Source: Mycolicibacterium rutilum (lineage in GTDB: Bacteria > Actinomycetota > Actinomycetes > Mycobacteriales > Mycobacteriaceae). From it: 64,000 nt of DNA. The notes under the pieces were generated by a model that did not search any database, was not told where the DNA came from, and saw only the letters and a list, made by a program, of their open reading frames with translations. Position numbers and translations under genes: made by a program. The stretch covers positions 2,914,001-2,978,000 of the forward strand of contig NZ_LT629971.1 in the NCBI RefSeq assembly GCF_900108565.1, written 5' to 3'. Shown piece after piece: positions 1 through 9,671 of this stretch. Position 1 is the stretch's first letter; each line of letters opens with the position of its first letter.

Positions 1-177
1 TCGGTGCCCGACTTCGTCGGGGTGATGGACGACGTCCGCAACGACGAGATCCGCACCCACGGGCGTGTCATCGACGCGATCACCGAGACGCAGCAGCAGT
101 ACTACGGCTTCGACGAAAATGCCTTCGAGGACCCGCCTCCGGACGGGCGGGTGCTGGTGCTCCTGTCATACCCGTAG
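1..177 (+). CDS. C-terminal end of an unidentified protein (partial)
   Basis: Frame 1 is open from the left edge to a TAG at 175-177 and gives 58 residues ending VLVLLSYP. The segment is acidic (DFVGVMDDVRNDEIRTHG, then FDENAFEDPPPDGR). It has the G/C-ending codons expected of real coding sequence in this genome. I do not recognise the family, because the start and most of the protein lie outside the window. It runs toward the convergent small gene that ends at 196. Confidence 0.55.
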   Translation, partial: SVPDFVGVMDDVRNDEIRTHGRVIDAITETQQQYYGFDENAFEDPPPDGRVLVLLSYP

Positions 178-195
178 GCGCCGGCGGGGTAGGCG

Positions 196-363
196 CTATT
201 TGCGCCGCGCGCGCTTGAACACCTTCGTCAGATCCTTGCCGCGCAGCCCGTTGCGTTCGGCCTTGCGAACCTCGTGCACCACGACGGGGCAGCGCTTGCA
301 CCGCGGTTTGCTGCGGCAGCATTTCTTCTTGGGTTTGAGGTCGGCGAGCTTGCTGGGCTTCAA
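196..363 (-). CDS. Small Lys/Arg/Cys-rich protein (55 aa), TTG start
   Basis: A 55-residue, very basic protein with a cysteine cluster (KKKCCRSKPRCKRCPVV, residues about 12-28) that could bind a metal. The tail is KDLTKVFKRARRK. The reading frame is open further upstream, but that part is antisense to typA. I chose the TTG at 363 because it begins the LKPSKLADLKPKKK segment and has a GAGAG purine run about 10 nt upstream. It is divergent from typA and convergent with the partial gene at the left edge. Size, charge and Cys spacing suggest a nucleic-acid or ribosome-associated zinc-ribbon-like protein, but that is inference only. Confidence 0.55.
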   Translation of the reverse strand: MKPSKLADLKPKKKCCRSKPRCKRCPVVVHEVRKAERNGLRGKDLTKVFKRARRK

Positions 364-406
364 GTGACGGGCATCTCTCGTTTTCGTGATTGGCCGACCG
401 CACTGC

Positions 407-412
407 GACAAT
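407..412 (+). promoter_or_regulatory. Possible -10 box of a leaderless typA transcript
   Basis: The hexamer GACAAT ends 7 nt before the GTG at 419, and no Shine-Dalgarno sequence is visible. The first base deviates from TANNNT, so this is a weak call. Confidence 0.3.
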
Positions 413-418
413 CTGTCA

Positions 419-2308
<1,890 letters not shown>

Positions 2309-2313
2309 TCCCG

Positions 2314-2370
2314 CGAGTGGCCAGTTATCACGCGCTATTGCGTAGGTAAGCGCTGATAACTGGCCACTCG
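2314..2370. repeat. Long palindrome (GAGTGGCCAGTT family) between convergent genes
   Basis: Arms CGAGTGGCCAGTTATCA (2314-2330) and TGATAACTGGCCACTCG (2354-2370) are perfect 17-bp complements. Inside them lies a further GCGCT/AGCGC pairing. The element sits between the stops of typA and the gjpA-like gene. The same core recurs at 47997-48055, so this is a repeated element. It could act as a bidirectional terminator or RNA-stability hairpin, but there is no T-tract. Confidence 0.8.
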
Positions 2371-2386
2371 GCGGGGGCTACTTCTC

Positions 2387-3697
2387 CTACTTCTCGGACT
2401 TCTCGTGCTTCTCGTGCTTGGGCGCCTTGTCCGAGGTGTCGGACTTGCTGGTCGAGCTGTCGGACTTGGCCGCCGAATCACTCTGCGCGGAGTGCTCATT
2501 CGTGCTCTCAGACGGCTTGGCCGGTTTGGCGGGCTTGGCCTCGTGCGACGTCTCCGCCTCGCCCGCGTCGGCCGCCGCGTTGTCCTTGGGCGTTTCCGCG
2601 GGCTTGTCGGCCTTGTCGGTCTTGTCGGCCTTATCGGTCTTGTCGCTCGTCGCTGCGTCCGGTTTCCGTGTCGCGGAATCGCTTTCACTCTTCGACGGCG
2701 ACACGGACTCGGCGGCCGGGGTGTGTTCCGGCGCCGTGGCCGTGGGCACCGACACGGTGACCGCGGTGGTGTGTGCGGCGCTGGGCAATTCGGCTGCGGG
2801 GGCGGCGGTGACCTGCGCTGCCTTCAGCGTGGTGGGCGGTGCGGGCAGCGCGTGCAGTGCCGAGGCGACGATGTTGCGCAGGTTCAACAGGCCCGAGATC
2901 GTGCCGGCGGTCAACTCGCCGAAGTCCCCGAGCGGCGAGAGCAGGCCGGCCGACGGCAGCCCCAGCGGCGAGGTGCCAAACCCGTTGAGCACCGCGCCGG
3001 TCAGGGTCGCGGGGGCGTTGATCAGTGCGCCGGCCAGGCCACCGAGGTCGCCCTGGCCCAGCGCGTCGACGACCTGCTGTGCGGTGGCGGCACCGGCGTT
3101 CACCAGCGAGATGACCGGAGCACTGACCGCCAGCAGCGCGGGGAGCGCGAGTTGCGGGACGGCCGCGACGACGTTCGCCAGGTTCTGCACGGTGTTGGCC
3201 ACCACCGGCCATCCCGCGTTGAACCCGTCGACCAGGCTCAGCACGACCGGCAACACCGAGGACACCACCGTCTGCACAGCACCGGTGACGTCACCGGCTG
3301 CGAGCTGACCACCCGCGGACTGCAATGTGGCGGGCAGCCCGGCGATCGAACCGTTGATCGCCCCGACGGTCTGCTGCGCGGCATGCGCAAGGACAGCGAC
3401 GTTCGAGAGTTGGTCGGCGATGATCTGGCTGAGCACCGGTGCCGGGTCCGCGCCGAGTTGCCCGCCCAGCTGGCCGAGGTTGTCGACGGTGGCGGCGATG
3501 ACCTGGGCCCACTGCTGCAGCGGGTTGGCCATCGCGGCCAGTTCGACCTGTGCCGCGGACAGCTGCGGCACGTGCACGTCGGGCAGGTGGATCTCGGGCA
3601 GGGTCGGCGCGATCGGGCTCACGGCGATGACCGCAGCACCGGCCAGAGCGATGGCGGGTCCAGCGTGGCGCCGGGCGGCCGGTGGCACGTCGTACAT
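2387..3697 (-). CDS. GjpA-like secreted/outer-envelope protein, copy 1 (436 aa)
   Basis: Resembles the mycobacterial/gordonial family annotated as 'outer membrane porin GjpA' (name from memory, family function mostly inferred). An N-terminal export signal (hydrophobic PAIALAGAAVIAVSPIAPTLP, residues about 13-33) precedes an Ala/Val/Leu-rich helical region (about 50-290) with the recurrent motifs ANPLQQW, DPAPVLSQIIADQ and VLNGFG. The last 150 residues are a charged low-complexity tail with TDKADKTDKADK repeats and a PKHEKHEKSEK end. The ATG at 3697 has AAGGAG 7 nt upstream. It is paralogous to the genes at 6149-7438 and 7943-9262, but its tail is Lys/Asp-rich rather than Gly/Asp/Glu-rich. Alternative names could be PE-PGRS-like or hypothetical. 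Porin activity is not shown by the sequence. Confidence 0.75.
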   Translation of the reverse strand: MYDVPPAARRHAGPAIALAGAAVIAVSPIAPTLPEIHLPDVHVPQLSAAQVELAAMANPLQQWAQVIAATVDNLGQLGGQLGADPAPVLSQIIADQLSNVAVLAHAAQQTVGAINGSIAGLPATLQSAGGQLAAGDVTGAVQTVVSSVLPVVLSLVDGFNAGWPVVANTVQNLANVVAAVPQLALPALLAVSAPVISLVNAGAATAQQVVDALGQGDLGGLAGALINAPATLTGAVLNGFGTSPLGLPSAGLLSPLGDFGELTAGTISGLLNLRNIVASALHALPAPPTTLKAAQVTAAPAAELPSAAHTTAVTVSVPTATAPEHTPAAESVSPSKSESDSATRKPDAATSDKTDKADKTDKADKPAETPKDNAAADAGEAETSHEAKPAKPAKPSESTNEHSAQSDSAAKSDSSTSKSDTSDKAPKHEKHEKSEK

Positions 3698-3732
3698 GGG
3701 GAACTCCTTAACTAAAACGAAACGACTGCCAG

Positions 3733-3749
3733 AACCTACCCATGAGTAA
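3733..3749 (-). promoter_or_regulatory. Shared gjpA promoter module, copy 1
   Basis: Read on the minus strand: TTACTCATGGGTAGGTT, with a TAGGTT -10 box 36 bp from the ATG. It aligns without gaps to the modules of the other two gjpA-like genes (7479-7495 and 9302-9318). Confidence 0.6.
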
Positions 3750-3779
3750 GATCAGAAATCCATACCATTCCTAAACCTG

Positions 3780-3800
3780 TATAGATGCTCTATAGATGCT
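3780..3800. repeat. Tandem 11-bp direct repeat upstream of gjpA copy 1
   Basis: TATAGATGCTC is followed directly by TATAGATGCT, two copies in phase with one DNA helical turn. It lies about 83 bp upstream of the gjpA-like start, upstream of its promoter module. The spacing suits a tandem activator or response-regulator site. Confidence 0.6.
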
Positions 3801-4203
3801 GTGAATGCCGGGCAATTCTTGTTTACGGTGCCGTTAAGTCGCTGGTCACAGGGATACCGGTCATCAGTTGAATGGCGCAGCGTCAAATTCCGCGTTGACC
3901 GATATTTCTTTCTCGACTGTCGCTATGACGTCCACAAGATTGTGCTTACCTAGGTGCCATTAGCCAATGCCGAAGGCTGGCCGATCTTGATCAGCCCCGA
4001 CCTTCGCGAACCCGGTTCGCTGCGGACGGCGCCAGAGTTTCGGCCGCTGCGGGCGGGCCCGCCCGTCGTCTGTGCGCAGCGAAGTTTGCGGCTCGAACTG
4101 TCCGGCGCCGTCATTTATTCGCCGGCTTCCGGGCCGCGCTACGAGCTGGCAGCACCTGTCACTTCTGCGGGAAGACTGGCCGAGCGCGCTCGACGGCTGC
4201 CGA

Positions 4204-4209
4204 TACCCT
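4204..4209 (+). promoter_or_regulatory. -10 box of lpqW (leaderless)
   Basis: TACCCT is followed by 7 nt and then the GTG start at 4217. This places the transcription start on the start codon. Confidence 0.5.
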
Positions 4210-4216
4210 GAAGGGC

Positions 4217-6082
4217 GTGCCGGCCCCCCTACGCGTCATCGCCGCAGTGTCTGCGATGGTGAGCCTGGTCGCCGGTTGCACCGTCAGCCCGCCACCGGCC
4301 CCGCAGAGCACCGACACCTCGGAGACCACGGCGCCCCCGCCCGTCCGCGCGATGCAGGTGATCATGGCGATCGATTGGATCGGCCCGGGATTCAATCCGC
4401 ATCTGCTCAGCGACCAGTCCCCGGTGAACGCGGCGATCAGCTCGTTGGTGCTGCCCAGTTCGTTCCGGCCGATCCCTGATCCCAGGACACCGACCGGATC
4501 GCGCTGGGAACGCGACCCCACCCTGCTGGAGTCCGCCGAGGTCACCAGCGAGGACCCGTTCACGGTCACCTACAAGATCCGTCCCGAGGCGTCGTGGACC
4601 GACAACGCACCGATCGGGGCGGACGACTTCTGGTACCTGTGGCAACAGATGGTCAGCCAGCCCGGCGTCGTCGACCCGGCCGGCTACGACCTGATCACCG
4701 GCGTCCAGTCCGTCGAGGGCGGCAAGACCGCGGTCGTCACGTTCTCTCAGCCGTATCCGGCCTGGCGCGAGTTGTTCAACAACATCCTGCCCGCGCACAT
4801 CGTCAAGGACGTACCGGGCGGATTCGCCGCGGGGCTGGCGCGCGCGCTGCCCGTGACGGGTGGACAGTTCCGGGTGGAGAGCATCGATCCGCAGCGCGAC
4901 GAGATCCTGCTCGCCCGCAACGACCGGTACTGGAGCACGCCGGCCAAACCGGACCTGGTTCTCTTGCGGCGAGGTGGGGATTCCGCGGCGCTGGCCGACT
5001 CCATCCGCAACGGCGACACCCAGGTGGCCCAGGTGCACGGCGGCGCGGCGGCGTTCGCGCAACTGTCCGCGATCCCGGATGTGCGGACGGCGCGCATCGT
5101 CACTCCGCGGGTGATGCAGCTCAGCCTGCGCGCCCAGCAGCCGGCCCTCGCCGATTCCCAAGTGCGCAAGGCGATTCTGGGTCTGCTCGACGTGGATCTG
5201 CTCGCCGCGGTCGGTGCCGGTGACGACAACACCGTGACGCTGGCGCAGGCGCAGGTGCGGTCACCGTCCGACCCCGGGTATGTGCCGACAGCGCCGCCCG
5301 CGATGGCCAAGGAGGACGCGCTCGGACTGCTCGCCGGCGCCGGGTACGAGGTGGAACCGGTCGAGACCGCGGCCCCGCCGACGCCGGGGAACCCGCCACC
5401 CGACAACGACCGCGGCCGGATCACCAAAGACGGAGAGCCGCTGTCGTTGGTGATCGGCGTCGCCGCCAACGACCCGACGTCCATCGCGGTGGCCAACACC
5501 GCGGCCGATCAACTGCGCAACGTGGGGATCACAGCGTCGGTGTCGGCGCTCGATCCGCCGATCCTCTACGGCGATGCGTTGACCAACAACCGGGTGGACG
5601 CGGTGGTCGGCTGGCATCACGCCGGCGGGGACCTGGCGACGTCGCTGGCATCGCGCTACGGGTGCCGAGCCTTGGAAGCGACGCCCGTACCGACCGCGCA
5701 ACCCGGCACGCCCCCGCCGACGACCACCAGGACGACGGCCCCCACGAGCGTCCCCGCCACGCCGGCGCCCACTCCGACCGCCACGACGACCAGTCCGGCT
5801 CCGGAGTCCGACGAACTGGTTCAAGCGCCGAGCAACATCACCGGCATCTGTGACCGCAGCATCCAGCCCAAGATCGACGCGGCGCTCGACGGCACCGAAG
5901 ACATCGCCGAGGTGATCACGGCCGTCGAACCGCGATTGTGGAACATGGCGACGGTGTTGCCGATCCTGCAGGACACCACGATCGTGGCCGCCGGACCCAG
6001 CGTCCAAAACGTCAGCCTGTCCGGCGCGGTGCCCGTCGGCATCGTCGGGGACGCAGGCCAGTGGATGAAGATCCGCCAGTAA
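4217..6082 (+). CDS. lpqW: Lipoprotein LpqW, ABC substrate-binding-like regulator of PIM/LAM synthesis
   Basis: The 621-residue lipoprotein opens with a signal peptide and lipobox (VSLVAGC, Cys about 21), so it should be anchored on the outer face of the membrane. The body is the peptide-binding (SBP family 5) fold, with segments such as [13 protein letters not shown] and [19 protein letters not shown] near the front. A Pro/Thr-rich insertion (about residues 490-535) interrupts the C-terminal half. In mycobacteria LpqW is known to steer the split between polar PIMs and LM/LAM rather than to import peptides. No permease genes are nearby, which fits that role. Position next to typA matches M. 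tuberculosis. The GTG start at 4217 is set by the lipobox position and leaderless spacing. Confidence 0.9.
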   Translation: MPAPLRVIAAVSAMVSLVAGCTVSPPPAPQSTDTSETTAPPPVRAMQVIMAIDWIGPGFNPHLLSDQSPVNAAISSLVLPSSFRPIPDPRTPTGSRWERDPTLLESAEVTSEDPFTVTYKIRPEASWTDNAPIGADDFWYLWQQMVSQPGVVDPAGYDLITGVQSVEGGKTAVVTFSQPYPAWRELFNNILPAHIVKDVPGGFAAGLARALPVTGGQFRVESIDPQRDEILLARNDRYWSTPAKPDLVLLRRGGDSAALADSIRNGDTQVAQVHGGAAAFAQLSAIPDVRTARIVTPRVMQLSLRAQQPALADSQVRKAILGLLDVDLLAAVGAGDDNTVTLAQAQVRSPSDPGYVPTAPPAMAKEDALGLLAGAGYEVEPVETAAPPTPGNPPPDNDRGRITKDGEPLSLVIGVAANDPTSIAVANTAADQLRNVGITASVSALDPPILYGDALTNNRVDAVVGWHHAGGDLATSLASRYGCRALEATPVPTAQPGTPPPTTTRTTAPTSVPATPAPTPTATTTSPAPESDELVQAPSNITGICDRSIQPKIDAALDGTEDIAEVITAVEPRLWNMATVLPILQDTTIVAAGPSVQNVSLSGAVPVGIVGDAGQWMKIRQ

Positions 6083-6099
6083 GCCCCACGCGCGCAAGG

Positions 6100-6134
6100 C
6101 GATCGGCCCCTTCCCGGGAGGAAGGGGCCGATCG
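6100..6134. terminator. Strong hairpin between lpqW and gjpA copy 2
   Basis: CGATCGGCCCCTTCC (6100-6114) and GGAAGGGGCCGATCG (6120-6134) form a perfect 15-bp stem with a 5-nt loop, followed on the plus strand by TTT. It lies between the two convergent stops. The core is nearly identical to the hairpin behind gjpA copy 3. Confidence 0.8.
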
Positions 6135-6148
6135 TTTGGCGTGACGTG

Positions 6149-7438
6149 TTACTCGGTGTCGCCGCCCGAGCCACCGTCGTCCGAGCCACCGTCGTCTGAG
6201 CCACCGTCGTCTGAGCCACCGTCGTCCGAGCCGGCGTTCTCGTCGCTGTCGGTGTCGTCGTCGGCCGCGGTGTCACCGGTCGAGTCGTCGGCACTCGACT
6301 CGTCGCCGCCGGTCTCACCCGGCGTGGCCTTGTTGCCGTCGGTCAGGTCGGTGCCGCCGCCGGGCTTGCCCTGCTCCTCGGTGTCGTCCTGCTCGGTGCC
6401 GTCCTCCTCGGTGCCCTCGGAGGCTTCCTCGCCCTGGCTCTCCTCGGTGTCGTCTTCGTCGCCGGCCACCGCCGTGCCGCTGCCGTCGCCACTGCCGCCG
6501 GTCGACTCGGCCGAACCCGTTGCGGTCGAAGCGTTCTCGACCGACGCTGTCTCGTCGGCGGACGTGGACACCGCCACGGTCAACGCGTCCTCAGAGGGCA
6601 GATCCGACGCCTCCGGCAGGCTCGCCGGGGCCGCACTCGGTGTGATCGCCGCCGCGATCATGTCGCGGATCTGCATGAGGACGTTGATGGCGCCCAGGCC
6701 GTCGCTCAACAGACCGCCGTCAACTCCGAAGCCGTTGAGGAAGCCGTTGAGCACGACTGCCGGGGCGGCGACGACGGCGCCGAGCACGCCGATCGGGTCA
6801 CCGGCCGACGCCGCGTCCACGACGTTCTGGATGGCTTCGGCCGTCGCGTACACCGAGCTCGACAGCGGGGCCAGCAGCCCGATCCCGGCGAACGCCGCGA
6901 TGGTCTGGAATTGCTGCGTCACGGCCAACAGATTCGCCACCGGTGCTTCCAGCGCGGACTGCAACACCGGCAGCAGCGGAAGCGCCGCGAACAGCGCAGG
7001 CTGGAAGAGGGCGGCGACCAGGTGCGGTGCCGCCCCGGTGAAGTTGCCCGCCCCGATCAGTTCGAAGGCCTGCTCGAGTTCCGGAGCCGCGATCGTCTGG
7101 AAATTGCTGAACAGATCGCCGCCGAACGCCTGAAGCCCCTCGAGGGCGGCTCCGGCTGTGGTCCATTGGTTTTCGAAGATCTGGGTCAGGATCGGGGCAG
7201 GGTTCGCCAGGAACGTCTCCGCGAGACCGCCGATGTTGCCTGCTGTGGTCTCGATCAGTTGGAAATACGCCTCGATCGGATTGACCGATGCCGCCAGCTG
7301 CACCGGCTTGGATGCCATCGCCGCTGCGGCAGCCTGAAGGTCCGAGGGGACCACGGGCGATACGGGCGCCAGTGCGATCGCGCCTGCACCGACTAAACCG
7401 ACACCTGCCGTCAGATACGACCGGAATGCACCCTCCAC
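6149..7438 (-). CDS. GjpA-like secreted/outer-envelope protein, copy 2 (429 aa)
   Basis: Second member of the local GjpA-like family. The GTG at 7438 has AAAGGAG 6 nt upstream and begins VEGAFRSYLTAGVGLVGAG, which leads into a signal-type hydrophobic stretch. A hydrophobic, Ala/Leu-rich region follows (about residues 35-285), carrying NPIEAYFQLIE, NPAPILTQIFENQ and VVLNGFLNGFG, equivalent to motifs in the other two copies. Residues 300-429 are an extremely acidic Gly/Ser/Asp/Glu tail ending in four DDGGS units. Export to the outer envelope is likely from the signal sequence. Porin function is taken from the family name only. It shares promoter module and terminator core with copy 3. Confidence 0.75.
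   Translation of the reverse strand: MEGAFRSYLTAGVGLVGAGAIALAPVSPVVPSDLQAAAAAMASKPVQLAASVNPIEAYFQLIETTAGNIGGLAETFLANPAPILTQIFENQWTTAGAALEGLQAFGGDLFSNFQTIAAPELEQAFELIGAGNFTGAAPHLVAALFQPALFAALPLLPVLQSALEAPVANLLAVTQQFQTIAAFAGIGLLAPLSSSVYATAEAIQNVVDAASAGDPIGVLGAVVAAPAVVLNGFLNGFGVDGGLLSDGLGAINVLMQIRDMIAAAITPSAAPASLPEASDLPSEDALTVAVSTSADETASVENASTATGSAESTGGSGDGSGTAVAGDEDDTEESQGEEASEGTEEDGTEQDDTEEQGKPGGGTDLTDGNKATPGETGGDESSADDSTGDTAADDDTDSDENAGSDDGGSDDGGSDDGGSDDGGSGGDTE
6168..6227 (-). repeat. Four 15-bp tandem repeats coding DDGGS
   Basis: Four consecutive units of GAGCCACCGTCGTC(C/T) on the plus strand keep the reading frame of the gjpA-like tail. Units 2 and 3 are identical, as are units 1 and 4. 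The array could change length by slippage without a frameshift. Confidence 0.85.
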
Positions 7439-7478
7439 TGCAAACTCCTTTACCTCTATGTAATCGGGGGACACACGG

Positions 7479-7495
7479 AAGTTACCGCTAAGTAA
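7479..7495 (-). promoter_or_regulatory. Shared gjpA promoter module, copy 2
   Basis: Minus-strand TTACTTAGCGGTAACTT contains the -10 box TAACTT, 41 bp before the GTG. It aligns without gaps to the modules at 3733-3749 and 9302-9318. Confidence 0.6.
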
Positions 7496-7896
7496 GGTTT
7501 TGCGGAACGTCTTTTCTGAAAAAGGTTTACGCAGGTCAGGCGCTGGTAAGACCATTTGCGAGCAAATCGTCCGTTGTGACGGTAGAGCACCTAATAACTG
7601 GCGTGAGTTTTGGCAAATTATCGAGATCGCTAATTCTGATGGCGAACGCAGAGCGCGCCATAGGTGAACTTATTGCGGTCGCTAATTAGCTGTCCTCGGT
7701 TTCAGGCGCGACTCTTCCAGTCCGATGCGCTGTTGAGCGCCGACCGCGAAGTTGCCTTCGGTGGGCTCGTGATACAGACGGCGCACGCGCGCCCGCGCCG
7801 CTTTGTTGGCGTCGCCGAGAATCGGGGAGAGCGTGTGGCATTTGCCCGAATCGCCGGCCCGTGACGCATGCTGCCGGCGGCTCGCGAACAAAAGAA

Positions 7897-7929
7897 ATCG
7901 GCCCCTTCTCGCCTGGAGAAGGGGCCGAT
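7897..7929 (-). terminator. Rho-independent-type terminator of gjpA copy 3
   Basis: ATCGGCCCCTTCTC (7897-7910) and GAGAAGGGGCCGAT (7916-7929) form a 14-bp perfect stem with a 5-nt loop. Read on the minus strand it is followed by TTTCTTTTG, a genuine U-rich tail, which is unusual in mycobacteria. Confidence 0.8.
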
Positions 7930-7942
7930 CGTTCAGTGGGGG

Positions 7943-9262
7943 TTACTCGGTACCGCCGCCGTCGCCGCCGCCGTCGCCGCCACCCGTGTCGCCGTCGCCC
8001 GCGTCGCCGCCGGTGTTGACGGTGGGAGTGGTCTCGGTCGGCTCGGTCTCCTCGCCGGTGCCGTCACCGGCTCCGGTGGTGCCCTCGCCGACGTTGACCT
8101 GGCCCGGCTCGACCTTGTTCCCGTCGCTCAGATCGGTGCCGCCGCCGGCCTTGGTTTTCTCCTCGGTTTCTTTCTCGAGGTCGCCGTCGTCGCCGTCGTT
8201 CTCCTCCTCGAGGCCACCGGTCTGGCCGCCCTCGGCGCCCTCCGAGCCTTCGCCACCTTCGGCGCCCTCTTCGCTCTCTTCGTCGGACGCGCCGGTCGAA
8301 CCGGTTCCGCCGTCACCGGAGATGTTGACGTTGACGAAGTTGGCGTCGTCGTTGGGCAGCGAGTTCGCGGTGATGCCCTCGTCGGTGCTGGTATCCGACT
8401 CGGTCCGCAGGAGCGTCATGTCCTGAGGTGCGATCGCATCCGCGATCGCCTGGCGGATCCCGAGCAGGAAGCCGATGGGTCCGGCCCCGAGGGCGCCGAG
8501 AAGGCCTTCGGGCGTGAGAACGCCAGGGGCGGGCAAGATTCCGAGCAACAGCGGACCGTAACCGCCGTTGAGCACGCCGTCGGCGATCACGGCGGGGGTG
8601 TTCACCAGGGCGCTGACGACCTCGCCGAGGTCGCCGGAGCCCACGGCGTCGATGACGCCTTGGACCGCGGTTCCGACGGAGCCGATTCCGCTGAGCACGG
8701 GGCCGGCGATCGCGAGTGCGCCGCCGAGGATCGCGCCCACCAGGACGTCCTGCACCACGGCATTGAAGTTGTTCACGGCGGTGGTGATCGGAACGACGAT
8801 GGCGCCGACGACCTCGAGCAGCGGCAGCGCGAAGGTCAACGGAAGGCTCAGCAGAGTGTTGAGCGCGCCCTCGACATTGCCGTTGCTGAGGTCGTTGAAC
8901 GCTGTCTGCAGCAGCTGCGGGACCTCGTCGGTCAGCGCCGTGGCGATGCCGTTGGCGGCGGTACCGACCGCGGCGACGAGGCTCTCGATGTTGGCGAACT
9001 GGTTCGCGAGGACCTGTTGAAGCACGGGCACCGGGTTCGACAGGAAGATCTCGGCGAGTGCCTGAGTGTTGCCGAGGGACCGTTCGAAGACCTCGGTGTA
9101 GAAGTCGACCGGATTCGCCGTCAGCGCGACCGCGGCGCTCGATATCGAGGCAGCCGACAGCTTGGAATCCGGCGGCGCGACCGCGATCGGGGCGATCGCG
9201 AGGGCGCTCGCTCCGACCACGGCTATACCCGCCTTCATGCGGGGACGAACAGCGACCTGCAT
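7943..9262 (-). CDS. GjpA-like secreted/outer-envelope protein, copy 3 (439 aa)
   Basis: This is the most typical family member here. ATG at 9262 (AAAGGAG 6 nt upstream) opens MQVAVRPRMKAGIAVVGASA, a signal-like segment reaching IAPIAVAPPD. The following hydrophobic region (about 35-300) carries NPVDFYTEVFERS, NPVPVLQQVLANQF and VIADGVLNGGYG. The C-terminal 130 residues are an acidic Glu/Gly/Thr/Asp low-complexity tail that ends GGGDGGGDGGGTE. Together with copies 1 and 2 it forms a paralogous run on the same strand around lpqW. The name comes from the GjpA porin family of mycolate-containing bacteria. Activity cannot be read from the sequence. Confidence 0.75.
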   Translation of the reverse strand: MQVAVRPRMKAGIAVVGASALAIAPIAVAPPDSKLSAASISSAAVALTANPVDFYTEVFERSLGNTQALAEIFLSNPVPVLQQVLANQFANIESLVAAVGTAANGIATALTDEVPQLLQTAFNDLSNGNVEGALNTLLSLPLTFALPLLEVVGAIVVPITTAVNNFNAVVQDVLVGAILGGALAIAGPVLSGIGSVGTAVQGVIDAVGSGDLGEVVSALVNTPAVIADGVLNGGYGPLLLGILPAPGVLTPEGLLGALGAGPIGFLLGIRQAIADAIAPQDMTLLRTESDTSTDEGITANSLPNDDANFVNVNISGDGGTGSTGASDEESEEGAEGGEGSEGAEGGQTGGLEEENDGDDGDLEKETEEKTKAGGGTDLSDGNKVEPGQVNVGEGTTGAGDGTGEETEPTETTPTVNTGGDAGDGDTGGGDGGGDGGGTE

Positions 9263-9301
9263 TGCATCTCCTTTGACTTCGCTGTAACTGGGGCCAGTCG
9301 C

Positions 9302-9318
9302 AATTTACCTTTACGTAA
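9302..9318 (-). promoter_or_regulatory. Shared gjpA promoter module, copy 3
   Basis: Minus-strand TTACGTAAAGGTAAATT contains the -10 box TAAATT, 40 bp before the ATG. It includes the palindrome TTACGTAA. It aligns gap-free with the modules of copies 1 and 2. Confidence 0.6.
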
Positions 9319-9329
9319 GTTTGCGTGCA

Positions 9330-9353
9330 TTCAGTTTTGGCGGAAAAACTGAA
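9330..9353. promoter_or_regulatory. Inverted repeat upstream of gjpA copy 3
   Basis: TTCAGTTTT (9330-9338) and AAAACTGAA (9345-9353) are perfect 9-bp arms around a 6-bp centre, just upstream of the promoter module. This is the geometry of a dimeric repressor or activator site. The other two copies lack it. Confidence 0.5.
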
Positions 9354-9671
9354 ACGTGTTCCACCTTTTGAACTGCTCGAACAGTACTTGCTACAAAGTC
9401 GCGCCTCTCTGCAAAACATTCGCTGGGGTATTCGCTTCGTGGATAGGCGTGCCGTTGGAAAGCGGGACTAATTAACTGACGGCTGACGGTAACGTCAAAA
9501 TCGCATCAAGATCACGAAAGGGTTACGGTAGGGGACGTTGCAGACCGCGCCCCCGCCGGCGTCAGCGATCCGCAGGGGCACGCGCAGCGATGTTGATCTG
9601 GCAAACAATCGGTGCAACGACGGCTCGGGTGCGCGTGCGGGGGTTGACGGAAGTTGGGCAAGCTAGTGCGA

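Larger units (their letters stand above)
3698..4216. other. AT-richer intergenic region between gjpA copy 1 and lpqW
   Basis: This 519-bp divergent spacer is clearly less GC-rich than its surroundings between about 3720 and 3960. It holds the gjpA promoter module, the 11-bp tandem repeat and, at its right end, the lpqW -10 box. The GC-rich part at 3960-4200 has no convincing gene: its open frames lack a ribosome site and family resemblance. Confidence 0.6.
7439..7942. other. Spacer between gjpA copies 2 and 3
   Basis: This region is AT-richer at 7440-7690. It holds the promoter module of copy 2, a direct repeat TCGCTAATT (7627-7635 and 7679-7687, 52 bp apart) and the terminator of copy 3. 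A minus-strand 69-codon frame (7682-7891, TTG start) has no ribosome site or recognisable family, and I do not call it a gene. Confidence 0.5.
9263..9671. other. Divergent spacer between gjpA copy 3 and mshB
   Basis: AT-richer from 9290 to 9540. It contains the gjpA promoter module and the inverted repeat described separately. I see no gene and no clear mshB promoter. Confidence 0.5.

Noticed and set aside
7682..7891. Minus-strand 69-codon frame between gjpA copies 2 and 3
   Set aside because: TTG start without a ribosome site, no family recognised, and it runs into the gjpA copy 3 terminator. It could be a remnant, but this cannot be supported.
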